From Nocardioidaceae bacterium (GTDB lineage: Bacteria; Actinomycetota; Actinomycetes; Propionibacteriales; Nocardioidaceae): 64,000 nt of DNA. The position numbers and the translations under genes were made by a program. This document shows, in pieces, positions 15,991 through 23,316 of the stretch (positions within the stretch are counted from its first letter, which is position 1; each line of letters starts with the position of its first letter). The notes under the pieces are model-generated. The model saw only the letters and a program-made list of their open reading frames with translations. It was not told where the DNA came from and searched no databases. The stretch is from contig JAUJOD010000003.1 of the NCBI GenBank assembly GCA_030447865.1, positions 253,099 through 317,098 of the forward strand, read 5' to 3'.

Positions 15991-16542
15991 ATGGCGTTTG
16001 TTGTCGCACCCGCCAACGAGCCGCCGGCCACGCACCGGCGGCTCCGCCGCACAGTCATGATCGTGGCAGCGCTGATGCTGCTGGGCGGACTGGCCGTCGT
16101 CGGCTGGATATGGCGGCACCCCACCGCTTTCGACTCGGCTGGTGGGGGTCGCGTTGGGCTCCGCAGCTCAGTTGGCGCCACTGCCTTCGTCGGGATCGCG
16201 GACCTCCCGACAGACGGCGAGCGACAGGTTGTAACGATCGAGTCCGTGCGACCTGACATCAGCAAGACCATTGCAGGTGCGGATATCGACTTGCTGTTGT
16301 GCCGCGGCGGAGGCATCGGTGCAGCAAGAGGAAGCATCGATCGCTACTGCGGCTCTGTCGAACCGCTGACTGGTGTTGACCTGACGATTGGGCACGGAAC
16401 TCGTCACCAGATCGTCGCACGTGTCCACTCCGACCGACGGGGGCGGGTGGTGATCGATGCTGTCGAGATCACCTATTCGACTGGCTGGCAGCAGGGTTCC
16501 CAAACAACAGGTTTGACTGCTGTTACCTCGTTCCGGCCGTAG
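15991..16542 (+). CDS. Unrecognised membrane-anchored exported protein
   Basis: The 183-residue protein has a short basic N-terminus, one hydrophobic segment (VMIVAALMLLGGLAVVGWIW, about residues 22-41) and an extracytoplasmic domain with two Cys (LLLCRGGG, DRYCGSVE). I do not recognise the family. A strong GGAGGAG site lies five bases before the ATG, so the gene looks real. It starts exactly where the truncated sigma factor ends, divergent from it, suggesting it was placed there by the rearrangement that removed the rest of the sigma gene. Its extracellular domain is rich in beta-type sequence and Val/Thr. Confidence 0.65.
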   Translation: MAFVVAPANEPPATHRRLRRTVMIVAALMLLGGLAVVGWIWRHPTAFDSAGGGRVGLRSSVGATAFVGIADLPTDGERQVVTIESVRPDISKTIAGADIDLLLCRGGGIGAARGSIDRYCGSVEPLTGVDLTIGHGTRHQIVARVHSDRRGRVVIDAVEITYSTGWQQGSQTTGLTAVTSFRP

Positions 16543-16660
16543 CAGGAACGGCGGAGGTCAGTCGGGCGATCGAGGCCAGGGGGCGTGCGACTCGCGCTCG
16601 GTACGCCGGTCAGCCGCGCATTGCGTTGCCCCCGCCCTGCCCCAACGCCGCCGATTCGAC

Positions 16661-17230
16661 TTAGGCTGCGGGCTGCACCTGAACGGCGGAGACCTCGAAC
16701 TCGAGCGTCACCTTGTCGCCCACGAGGACGCCGCCGGTCTCCAACGGGGCGTTCCACTCCACGCCCCAGTCGCGGCGGTTGACCGTGGTCGAGCCCTCGA
16801 AGCCGAGCCGAATGTTGCCGTACGGGTCCTTGGCCGAGCCGGCGTACTCGAAGTCGACCGTCACCGGCTTGGTGGCGCCCTTGATGCTCAGGTCACCGGT
16901 AACCCGGTAGTGCTCGTCGTCGAGCTTCTCGACCGACGTGGACGTGAAGGTGATCTGCGGGTGGTTGGGTACGTCGAAGAAGTCGTTGGTGCGCAGGTGG
17001 CCGTCGCGCTGCTCGTTGCGAGTGTCGACGCTGTTGGCTTCGATTGTGATTTCGAGCGTCGACGCCTCTGGGTCGCTGAAGTCGAGGTGCGCCTTGCCCT
17101 CGAACTGGTTGAACTGCCCGCGGACTTTGGTGACCATCGCGTGGCGCGCCACGAACCCGATGCGGCTGTGCGCGGCGTCAAGGGTGTAGTCACCGGTCAG
17201 GATCTCGGGATCCAGGGTCTGTACGGTCAT
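16661..17230 (-). CDS. YceI family protein
   Basis: A full-length 189-residue YceI/lipocalin-like protein. It opens with GDYTLDAAHSRIGFVARHAM, contains the conserved stretch NEQRDGHLRTNDFFDVPNHP, and ends with RRDWGVEWNAPLETGGVLVG. The family binds polyisoprenoid or other amphiphilic molecules in a lipocalin barrel and is often induced by redox or antibiotic stress. There is no signal peptide, so this copy is cytoplasmic, as is usual in actinobacteria. GAGAGGAAG provides the ribosome site. A 15-bp palindrome just upstream suggests repression by a MarR-type regulator, which is not encoded nearby. Confidence 0.93.
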   Translation of the reverse strand: MTVQTLDPEILTGDYTLDAAHSRIGFVARHAMVTKVRGQFNQFEGKAHLDFSDPEASTLEITIEANSVDTRNEQRDGHLRTNDFFDVPNHPQITFTSTSVEKLDDEHYRVTGDLSIKGATKPVTVDFEYAGSAKDPYGNIRLGFEGSTTVNRRDWGVEWNAPLETGGVLVGDKVTLEFEVSAVQVQPAA

Positions 17231-17266
17231 GGCGGCTTCCTCTCAGAAAGTCCAGGCTCAGATGTT

Positions 17267-17281
17267 GATAGTTCAACTATC
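17267..17281 (-). promoter_or_regulatory. Palindromic operator upstream of yceI
   Basis: GATAGTT-C-AACTATC is a perfect 7-1-7 inverted repeat, 36 bases before the yceI start. Its size and A/T-rich half-sites are typical of MarR-family operators, which fits stress control of YceI proteins. The cognate regulator is not in the window. Confidence 0.55.
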
Positions 17282-17337
17282 GGCCTAGAACGCACAGCAT
17301 AGCTCCCGCATTCCCGCGGGCTCGCATGGTCAGGGCG

Positions 17338-17763
17338 TTATCCAGGGCGGAGCAGGGCTACGCCCTCGAAGCGGTCGAAGTCGCGGTCGAAGGACACGAT
17401 GGTCGCGCCGTGCTCGAGTGCCAGCGCCGCGAGATGCGCGTCACCGACCAGGTTGCCGGCGGTTCCAGCGCGTTCGAGCAGCCCGCTCATCAGGGCGAGG
17501 TGCCGCCGGGTCGGTTCGATCGTTACCGCGGGCGGTCCTTCGAGCCAGGTTTCGAGGATGCCCGCAGCCCGCGTCGGGCTCAGCGGGCGCGGGAACACCG
17601 CAGGGTGCGTGCTGAGGCGCAGAAAGGCCAGCGCGACGGTCCACGCGAACGCGACCGCCTCGCTGCCGAGCAGTGCTTGGCGCAGCCAATCTCGCGCGGT
17701 GGTGTGTTCACGCGAGCCTTCGTTGACGGCGTGGATGAGCACGTTGGCGTCGACAATGAGCAT
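17338..17763 (-). CDS. VapC PIN-domain ribonuclease toxin (module 3)
   Basis: The 141-residue PIN protein starts MLIVDANVLIHAVNEGSREH and has the later motifs LVGDAHLAALALEHGATIVS and FDRDFDRFEG. The acidic set looks complete. The segment WTVALAFLRLSTHPAVFPRP is typical of TA-system PIN proteins with long-loop insertions. The ATG is one base after the antitoxin stop. Cleavage of a structured RNA is expected from the family; the target is unknown. Confidence 0.88.
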   Translation of the reverse strand: MLIVDANVLIHAVNEGSREHTTARDWLRQALLGSEAVAFAWTVALAFLRLSTHPAVFPRPLSPTRAAGILETWLEGPPAVTIEPTRRHLALMSGLLERAGTAGNLVGDAHLAALALEHGATIVSFDRDFDRFEGVALLRPG

Positions 17764-17764
17764 G

Positions 17765-18019
17765 CTATGCGCCCCGAGCGAGCCGGGCCGCGAGCTCTTG
17801 GTCCTCCAGCTCGCCCGCGAGCCGCAGGGCTTTGGTCACGTCTATCAGCGGCTCCCCCATGTCAGCGGTCGGGAAGGGCCTGCCCACCGGCCGGGAAGAC
17901 CCCGCGGTCCCGGCCCGGATGGCTTCATTGATCGCTTCCTTGAAGGTCAGACCGCGCTCGCGCATGGCTCGCCTGATGAGGGACTCGACATCGGGGTCGA
18001 GCGTTACCGTCGTACGCAT
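17765..18019 (-). CDS. VapB ribbon-helix-helix antitoxin (module 3)
   Basis: An 84-residue antitoxin: RTTVTLDPDVESLIRRAMRE is the DNA-binding ribbon-helix-helix, LTFKEAINEAIRAG the second helix, and the acidic/hydrophobic C-terminus ends in ELEDQELAARLARGA. It lies one base before the toxin gene. On the minus strand TATGAT occurs six bases before the ATG with no ribosome site, so the message is probably leaderless. GATGC occurs three times around the -10, a possible repeated half-site. The promoter lies inside the 3' end of the upstream lipoprotein gene. Confidence 0.85.
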   Translation of the reverse strand: MRTTVTLDPDVESLIRRAMRERGLTFKEAINEAIRAGTAGSSRPVGRPFPTADMGEPLIDVTKALRLAGELEDQELAARLARGA

Positions 18020-18040
18020 CGGTGCATCATAGCATCACAA
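18020..18040 (-). promoter_or_regulatory. vapBC module 3 promoter region
   Basis: The minus-strand -10 TATGAT (18026-18031) lies six bases before the ATG at 18019. GATGC pentamers recur at about ten-base spacing across it and may be antitoxin half-sites. Confidence 0.45.
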
Positions 18041-18602
18041 CAAGTGACAGCCTGATGCATCGGCCGGACTCAGTCTGCTCCTTAGCGGCGTACGTCGCCC
18101 GCTCCGGGTCCGGCGGCACCCAGCCACCAGCAGGCTCGGGGCAGGCAGCCACCGGCGTCTCGTCGTCAGCGGCGGGCTCGTCGGTTGCATCGTCTGGCGA
18201 CGTCGGCGGCTCGGTGAGCGTGAAGACGCCGTCGGCGAACCGGCCGGTCACGGTGTAGTGGCCCCACGTCGTACCGTTCACCGTCTCAGCGCGTACGGCG
18301 TCCCAGTTCCACCCTTCGACGTCTGGGCCGCTGCACTGGGGTGGGTACGACCTCAGCACGGCGGAGCACAGTTGCGGCCCGTGGTCGGGGCTCTCCAGGA
18401 CGGTGAGGGTCGCGCGGAACCGGCCGTCGTACCCCGCTGGCACGATGCCATCGGGCAGGTCGTCGCCGCCGTCCGCAGCGGGCGGCGCTGCCACAGCCCG
18501 CGAGTCGTCGTCGGAAGCCCGCTGGGTGGTGCCGCAGCCGGTCACCACAGCGAGCGGCAGGACGAGCGCCGTCGCCGAAGCGACGATCCGAGGTATCTGC
18601 AC
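18027..18602 (-). CDS. Unrecognised lipoprotein, probably truncated at the C-terminus
   Basis: From a GTG at 18602 the 191-residue product begins with a signal peptide ending in a lipobox-like VVTGC (MQIPRIVASATALVLPLAVV, then TGC). A Ser/Asp/Ala-rich linker and a folded domain with PQLCSAVLRSYPPQCSGPDV follow. The family is not one I can name, although similar hypothetical lipoproteins occur in Nocardioides-type genomes. The last dozen residues (ESGRCIRLSLVVML) are encoded by the promoter region of vapBC module 3. The native 3' end was therefore probably replaced when the TA module inserted. Divergent from the ERCC4-type nuclease. Confidence 0.6.
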   Translation of the reverse strand: MQIPRIVASATALVLPLAVVTGCGTTQRASDDDSRAVAAPPAADGGDDLPDGIVPAGYDGRFRATLTVLESPDHGPQLCSAVLRSYPPQCSGPDVEGWNWDAVRAETVNGTTWGHYTVTGRFADGVFTLTEPPTSPDDATDEPAADDETPVAACPEPAGGWVPPDPERATYAAKEQTESGRCIRLSLVVML

Positions 18603-18672
18603 GCCGCTAAGACGTCCGCGGCGCGTTGACCATTCCCTGCTATCACGCGCCAACTGTCGCAGACTGGTGACC

Positions 18673-19680
18673 GTGGTCGACGACTTCGTGATCGCGCGCA
18701 ACCCCGAGGAGGGTTCGACGCTGCCCTACCTGCTGCGCATTCCGCTCGGCGCAGCGGGCGTCGTACTCAAGTCGCGTGAGACCTGGCCGCGCACCAGCAA
18801 GGTGTACTGCCACCGCGCGATCGAGTGGCCGGCGGACGCCGACGTCATCGAGCGGGTGCCGGTGCGGGCCTGTGTACGCCGTGGCGCGGCGATCGATCTG
18901 GTGCTCGACCGCGGCCGCGAGAACCGGTCGCAGTTCGTCCTCACCCGTATCCGCGGCGGCCGGGAGGCGGTGTTCTGGCAGACCGCCCGAACGGCCAAGC
19001 AGGCGCGGCCCAACGTGGCCGTACCCGGCGCCCGGGCGTCGGGGCTCAGCGAGCTCGAGATCGTGGTCGACAACCGCGAGCGCTACGCCTACACCTTCGC
19101 CAAGCAGCAGGCCACGACGAGCCGGGGCCGGCTCGACGTCGGCGACTACGGCGTCGTCCTCGACGGGCACCTCGTAGCGTCCGTCGAACGCAAGACCCTG
19201 GCCGACCTCGTGTCCACGCTGACCAGCGGCAAGCTCAAGTACCTCCTCGGAGAGCTCGCTGCGCTGTCCCGGGCGGCCGTGGTGGTCGAGGACCGCTACT
19301 CAGCCGTGTTCAAGCTCGACCGGGTGCGTCCGGCCGTGGTCGCCGACGGGCTCGCTGAGGCGCAGGTGCGCTGGCCGAACGTCCCGATCGTCTTCTGCGA
19401 CACCCGGGCGCTGGCGGAGGAGTGGACGTTCCGGTTCCTGGGGGCAGCCGCCGTCGTGCTCGACGAGGAGCCGGGCGCCGAGGCGTTCGAGGCGACGCTG
19501 TCGGAGCCGCCACCGCTGCCGGCCCCGCAGCCGACGGTCTCAGAGGTACGCCGCTGGGCGGTCGACGCCGGCTACCCAGTCTCTGATCGGGGACGCATCC
19601 GCGCCGAGATCCATGCCGCCTACCGACACGCCCACGGCATAGGTGCGACCGACGACGTCCGAACCTCAAGCCGGGGTTGA
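18673..19680 (+). CDS. ERCC4-type nuclease fused to an Lsr2-like DNA-binding domain
   Basis: A 335-residue protein. Residues 1-120 form an N-terminal domain (DDFVIARNPEEGSTLPYLLR start). An ERCC4/XPF-type nuclease core follows, with DNRER at 133-137, GDY at 157-159 and ERK at 172-174 in VERKTLADLV, the signature metal and catalytic residues of this family. The C-terminus (about 290-321, VRRWAVDAGYPVSDRGRIRA) matches the AT-hook-like DNA-binding domain of the nucleoid protein Lsr2. It should cut structured or AT-rich DNA; the biological role is not established. A GTG two codons upstream (18667) is an alternative start. It precedes the recCBD operon on the same strand. Confidence 0.85.
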   Translation: MVDDFVIARNPEEGSTLPYLLRIPLGAAGVVLKSRETWPRTSKVYCHRAIEWPADADVIERVPVRACVRRGAAIDLVLDRGRENRSQFVLTRIRGGREAVFWQTARTAKQARPNVAVPGARASGLSELEIVVDNRERYAYTFAKQQATTSRGRLDVGDYGVVLDGHLVASVERKTLADLVSTLTSGKLKYLLGELAALSRAAVVVEDRYSAVFKLDRVRPAVVADGLAEAQVRWPNVPIVFCDTRALAEEWTFRFLGAAAVVLDEEPGAEAFEATLSEPPPLPAPQPTVSEVRRWAVDAGYPVSDRGRIRAEIHAAYRHAHGIGATDDVRTSSRG

Positions 19681-19920
19681 GGGCGAGAGTGCGGAGGATC
19701 CGATGCACCTCGCACTGTCTGCGGCTAAGCCTGTCAAGAGGCGATCAGGTCACGCAGATGCTGCTCGAGTGCGGATGGTGACGCGCGTTCGTTGGCGTGG
19801 CCGACGGGCGGTGGTGGTCTGCTGGGTCCGAACGAGGCATCGGGGGAGCGGATCGACCCGCTGGCTTTGTCGGCGCGTCGCCGTATGGTCACGACATGAA
19901 CTGCGGCGAGGTGGCATGAG

Positions 19921-22900
19921 GTGCTGACCGTTCATCGCGCGGAGCGGGCGGATGCGTTGGGGATCGGGCTCGGCGGGCTGCTCGGCGCCATACCGGCCGA
20001 CCCGTTCGTGCCGGACATCGTGGCGGTGCCGTCGAAGGGTGTGGAGCGCTGGATCGCTCAGTCGCTCTCCGCGTCGTTGGGCGCCGAAAACGGCGAGACG
20101 GACGGCGTGTGCGCGAACGTTGACTTCCGTTCACCGAGCCGGCTCGTCCGTGAGGCCCTCGTCGAAGCCACCGGAGTAGACCCGGATGACGATCCGTGGG
20201 CGCAGAACCGGCTGCCCTGGGCGCTGCTGGAGGTCATCGACGACTGCGCCGGCCAGGACTGGTGCCGCACCCTCGGCCGACACCTTGGACTAGTCGAGGG
20301 TGGCGTCAACCGCGGTCGGCGCATGACGGTCGCGCAAAAGCTGGCCGGGCTCTTCACGGCGTACGCCGCCGAGCGCCCCACCATGCTCACCGACTGGCAG
20401 ACCGGAGATGACACCGACGGGTACGCCGGCCCGATCGACGCCGACCAGGCTTGGCAAGCGGAGCTTTGGCGTCGCGTGCGGCGGCACATCGACACCGCGA
20501 GTCCGGCGGAGCGGTTGTACCCCGCATGCCAGCGACTGCGTCAGGAGCCGGAGTTGGTCGACCTCCCCGAGCGGTTGTCGATCTTCGGGCCGACGAGGCT
20601 GACAACCGCTCAGCTCGTCGTACTGGACGCGTTGGCGGTGCATCGCGATGTGCATCTGTGGTTGCCATTTCCCTCCGACGGGTTGTGGCGGCGGCTTGCG
20701 GACGTGGTCTCGACAGGCTCGACCACCGTCTCGACTCGGCGGGAGGACCCGATGGCGGAGGCGCCGGCTCACCCGCTGCTGCGGTCGCTCGGCCGGGACG
20801 CTCGGGAGATGTACGTGCGCCTTCATGCGCACGCCAGCGCGGCGGCCGACGAACATCTGCCCGTCACGACAACGGCTAGCGGCACGCTCCTTGGAGCTCT
20901 GCAAGACGACCTGCGCGCCGACCGGGCACCCACCGGCTGGCACGCCTTGGCAGACAACGACACGACTGTGCAAGTCCACGCCTGCCACGGGCGCCACCGG
21001 CAAGTCGAGGTGCTGCGCGAGGTGTTGCTGGGCCTGCTCTCCGACGACCCCACGCTCGAGCTTCGCGACATCATCGTGATGTGCCCCGACATCGACGCCT
21101 ACGCGCCGCTGATCAGCGCCAGCCTGGGGCTTGAAGTCCTCGACGACTCCGACGACCCGACGGCCGCGGCGCAGGTCCACCCCGGACACCGGCTCACATT
21201 CCGGCTGGCCGACCGTTCGCTGCGACAGACCAATCCGGTGCTCGACGTCGTCGCCCGGCTGTTGGAGCTCGCCGACTCGCGCCTCACCGCTTCGGAGGTC
21301 CTTGACCTCGCGGCCATGCAGCCGGTGCGACGCCGGTTCCGGTTCGACGAGGAGGCGCTGGAACGTATCGGTGACTGGGTACGCCGCGCCGGCGTCCGCT
21401 GGGGGCTCGACGCGCCGGCCCGTGCCGGCTACGGCCTCATCGGCGTCGGGCAGAACACCTGGTCCCACGGGCTCGACCGCCTGCTCGCCGGCGTCGCGAT
21501 GGATGAGGAGGACCTCCGCCTGGTCGGCTCCGCCCTTCCGCTCGACGACATTGACAGCACCGAGATCGACCTGGCCGGCCGGCTGGCTGAGCTGCTCGAC
21601 CGGCTCGACGCCACGATCGCGGCACTCCGACAGGAGCAGCCGCTCGAGGCCTGGCTGCAGGCACTCACCGAAGCCGTCGACCTGTTCACCGACGTGACAC
21701 TGCGCGACGCCTGGCAGATCACCCAGGCCAACGCCACGCTCGCCGGTGCCGCCGCCTCCGCGCACGACGGGGCCGCTGGCCGCGTGCTCGCCTTGTCCGA
21801 CGTACGGGCGCTGCTGCGTGATCGCCTGCGCGGACGCCCCACCCGCGCCAACTTCCGCACCGGCCACCTCACCGTGTGCACGATGGTGCCGATGCGGTCG
21901 GTGCCGCATCGCGTCGTCTGCCTGCTCGGCCTCGACGACGGTGTGTTCCCGCGCAGCACCAGCATCGACGGTGACGACATCCTCGCCCGCTCGCCGCGGG
22001 TGGGGGAGCGCGACCGGCGGTCGGAGGACCGGCAGCTGTTCCTCGACGCGATCTTGGCGGCCAAGGAGCGCCTGATCATCCTCTACACCGGCGCGGACGA
22101 ACGCACCGGTGCCGAGCGGCCGCCCGCGGTCCCGCTCGGCGAGCTGCTCGACGTACTCGACCGCACGGCCAGCGTGCCGCGGTGCCGGGCCCGCGACCGA
22201 GTGCTGGTGCGCCATCCGCTGCAGCCGTTCGACCCACGCAACTTCACGGTCGGGGAGCTGGCGGCGAGCGCTCCGTTCAGCTTCGACAAGGCGTCGTACG
22301 CCGGCAGCGTCGCTCGACAGCTTGGCCAAAGTGAGCCGCGGCCCTTTCTCGACGGACCGCTGCCCGAGCTTCAGCAGACCGACGCGGTCGAGCTCGAGAA
22401 GCTGATCCGGTTCTTCGAGCACCCGGTCCGCGCCTTTTTGCGCGAGCGGCTCGAGCTGCGCACCGCCGACGAGGAGGACGAGCCGTCCGACGCCATCCCC
22501 GTCTGCCCCAGCAAGCTGGAGGAGTGGGCCGTCGGTGACCGGCTGCTGCGAGCCGGCCTCGCGGGCCTGCCCGTCGACGACGCCCGGCAGGTGGAGCGGC
22601 TGCGCGGCGAGCTCCCACCGGGCACGCTCGGCGGCTCAGTCCTCCAGCCCATCGCCGGCAACGTCGCCGCAGTGCTCGACAAGAGCACCGGCCTGCGCAC
22701 GGGCGAGCCCAACACCGCGGACGTTTCGATCATTCTGCCGTCGGGCACGCGTCTCGACGGGTCGGTGCCGCGGGTGTACGGCGACCGCGTCGTCCGCATC
22801 GAGTACTCCCGGCTGTCGGCGAAGCACCGCATCCGGGCCTGGCTGCAGCTGCTCGCCCTCTGCGCACACGACCCCGGCACGTCGTGGCGGGCCGTCGCCG

Positions 22901-23316
22901 TCGGCCGGGGGGACAGGAAGAATCCGGTGATCGGGTCCTTCCTGACCGGTCCGTCCGCCGACGTCGCTGGCGAGCACCTCGACACGCTCGTCCGCCTCTA
23001 CCGGTTGGGGTTGACCAGGCCGCTTCCGGTGCCGCCAAAAACAGCCTGCGCCTACGCCGACAAGCGCCGCACCGGCACCAACCCACGCAACGCGGCGGCC
23101 CTCGCCGGCAAGGAGTGGGAGACCAAGGGCCAGGGCAATCACGCCTACGGGGAGTTCGACGACGGCGACCACCGGCGAGTGCGGCTGACGACGCTGAGCG
23201 ACCTGCTGGCGGAGCCGGCGTACCCCGAAGAGGACTACGCCGACGAGCCGCACCGCTTTGGGCAACTGGCCCGCACGATCTGGACACCGCTGCTCGAGGC
23301 GGAGGTCATCGAATGA
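19921..23316 (+). CDS. recC: Exodeoxyribonuclease V subunit gamma (RecC)
   Basis: The 1131-residue product is full length for actinobacterial RecC. It contains the inactive SF1-helicase-like and nuclease-like folds that scan for the regulatory sequence. Segments such as FVPDIVAVPSKGVERWIAQS, LHLWLPFP-type turns, MVPMRSVPHRVVCLLGLDDG and FPRSTSIDGDDILARSPRVG are typical of RecC. The GTG start has a GAGGTGG element upstream. It forms an operon with recB (ATGA overlap) and recD (GTGA overlap). RecBCD repairs double-strand breaks and degrades linear phage DNA. Many actinobacteria use AdnAB instead, so the presence of RecBCD is worth noting. Confidence 0.93.
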   Translation: MLTVHRAERADALGIGLGGLLGAIPADPFVPDIVAVPSKGVERWIAQSLSASLGAENGETDGVCANVDFRSPSRLVREALVEATGVDPDDDPWAQNRLPWALLEVIDDCAGQDWCRTLGRHLGLVEGGVNRGRRMTVAQKLAGLFTAYAAERPTMLTDWQTGDDTDGYAGPIDADQAWQAELWRRVRRHIDTASPAERLYPACQRLRQEPELVDLPERLSIFGPTRLTTAQLVVLDALAVHRDVHLWLPFPSDGLWRRLADVVSTGSTTVSTRREDPMAEAPAHPLLRSLGRDAREMYVRLHAHASAAADEHLPVTTTASGTLLGALQDDLRADRAPTGWHALADNDTTVQVHACHGRHRQVEVLREVLLGLLSDDPTLELRDIIVMCPDIDAYAPLISASLGLEVLDDSDDPTAAAQVHPGHRLTFRLADRSLRQTNPVLDVVARLLELADSRLTASEVLDLAAMQPVRRRFRFDEEALERIGDWVRRAGVRWGLDAPARAGYGLIGVGQNTWSHGLDRLLAGVAMDEEDLRLVGSALPLDDIDSTEIDLAGRLAELLDRLDATIAALRQEQPLEAWLQALTEAVDLFTDVTLRDAWQITQANATLAGAAASAHDGAAGRVLALSDVRALLRDRLRGRPTRANFRTGHLTVCTMVPMRSVPHRVVCLLGLDDGVFPRSTSIDGDDILARSPRVGERDRRSEDRQLFLDAILAAKERLIILYTGADERTGAERPPAVPLGELLDVLDRTASVPRCRARDRVLVRHPLQPFDPRNFTVGELAASAPFSFDKASYAGSVARQLGQSEPRPFLDGPLPELQQTDAVELEKLIRFFEHPVRAFLRERLELRTADEEDEPSDAIPVCPSKLEEWAVGDRLLRAGLAGLPVDDARQVERLRGELPPGTLGGSVLQPIAGNVAAVLDKSTGLRTGEPNTADVSIILPSGTRLDGSVPRVYGDRVVRIEYSRLSAKHRIRAWLQLLALCAHDPGTSWRAVAVGRGDRKNPVIGSFLTGPSADVAGEHLDTLVRLYRLGLTRPLPVPPKTACAYADKRRTGTNPRNAAALAGKEWETKGQGNHAYGEFDDGDHRRVRLTTLSDLLAEPAYPEEDYADEPHRFGQLARTIWTPLLEAEVIE

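Noticed and set aside
19700-19920. Possible minus-strand coding before recC (ends in ALEQHLRDLIAS)
   Set aside because: Short and without a start or a recognised family; it could be a remnant but cannot be supported.
20290-22422. Long 710-codon open frame on the minus strand inside recC
   Set aside because: It is a shadow of RecC: Arg/Gly/Val-rich, without domains, and antisense to a clear gene.
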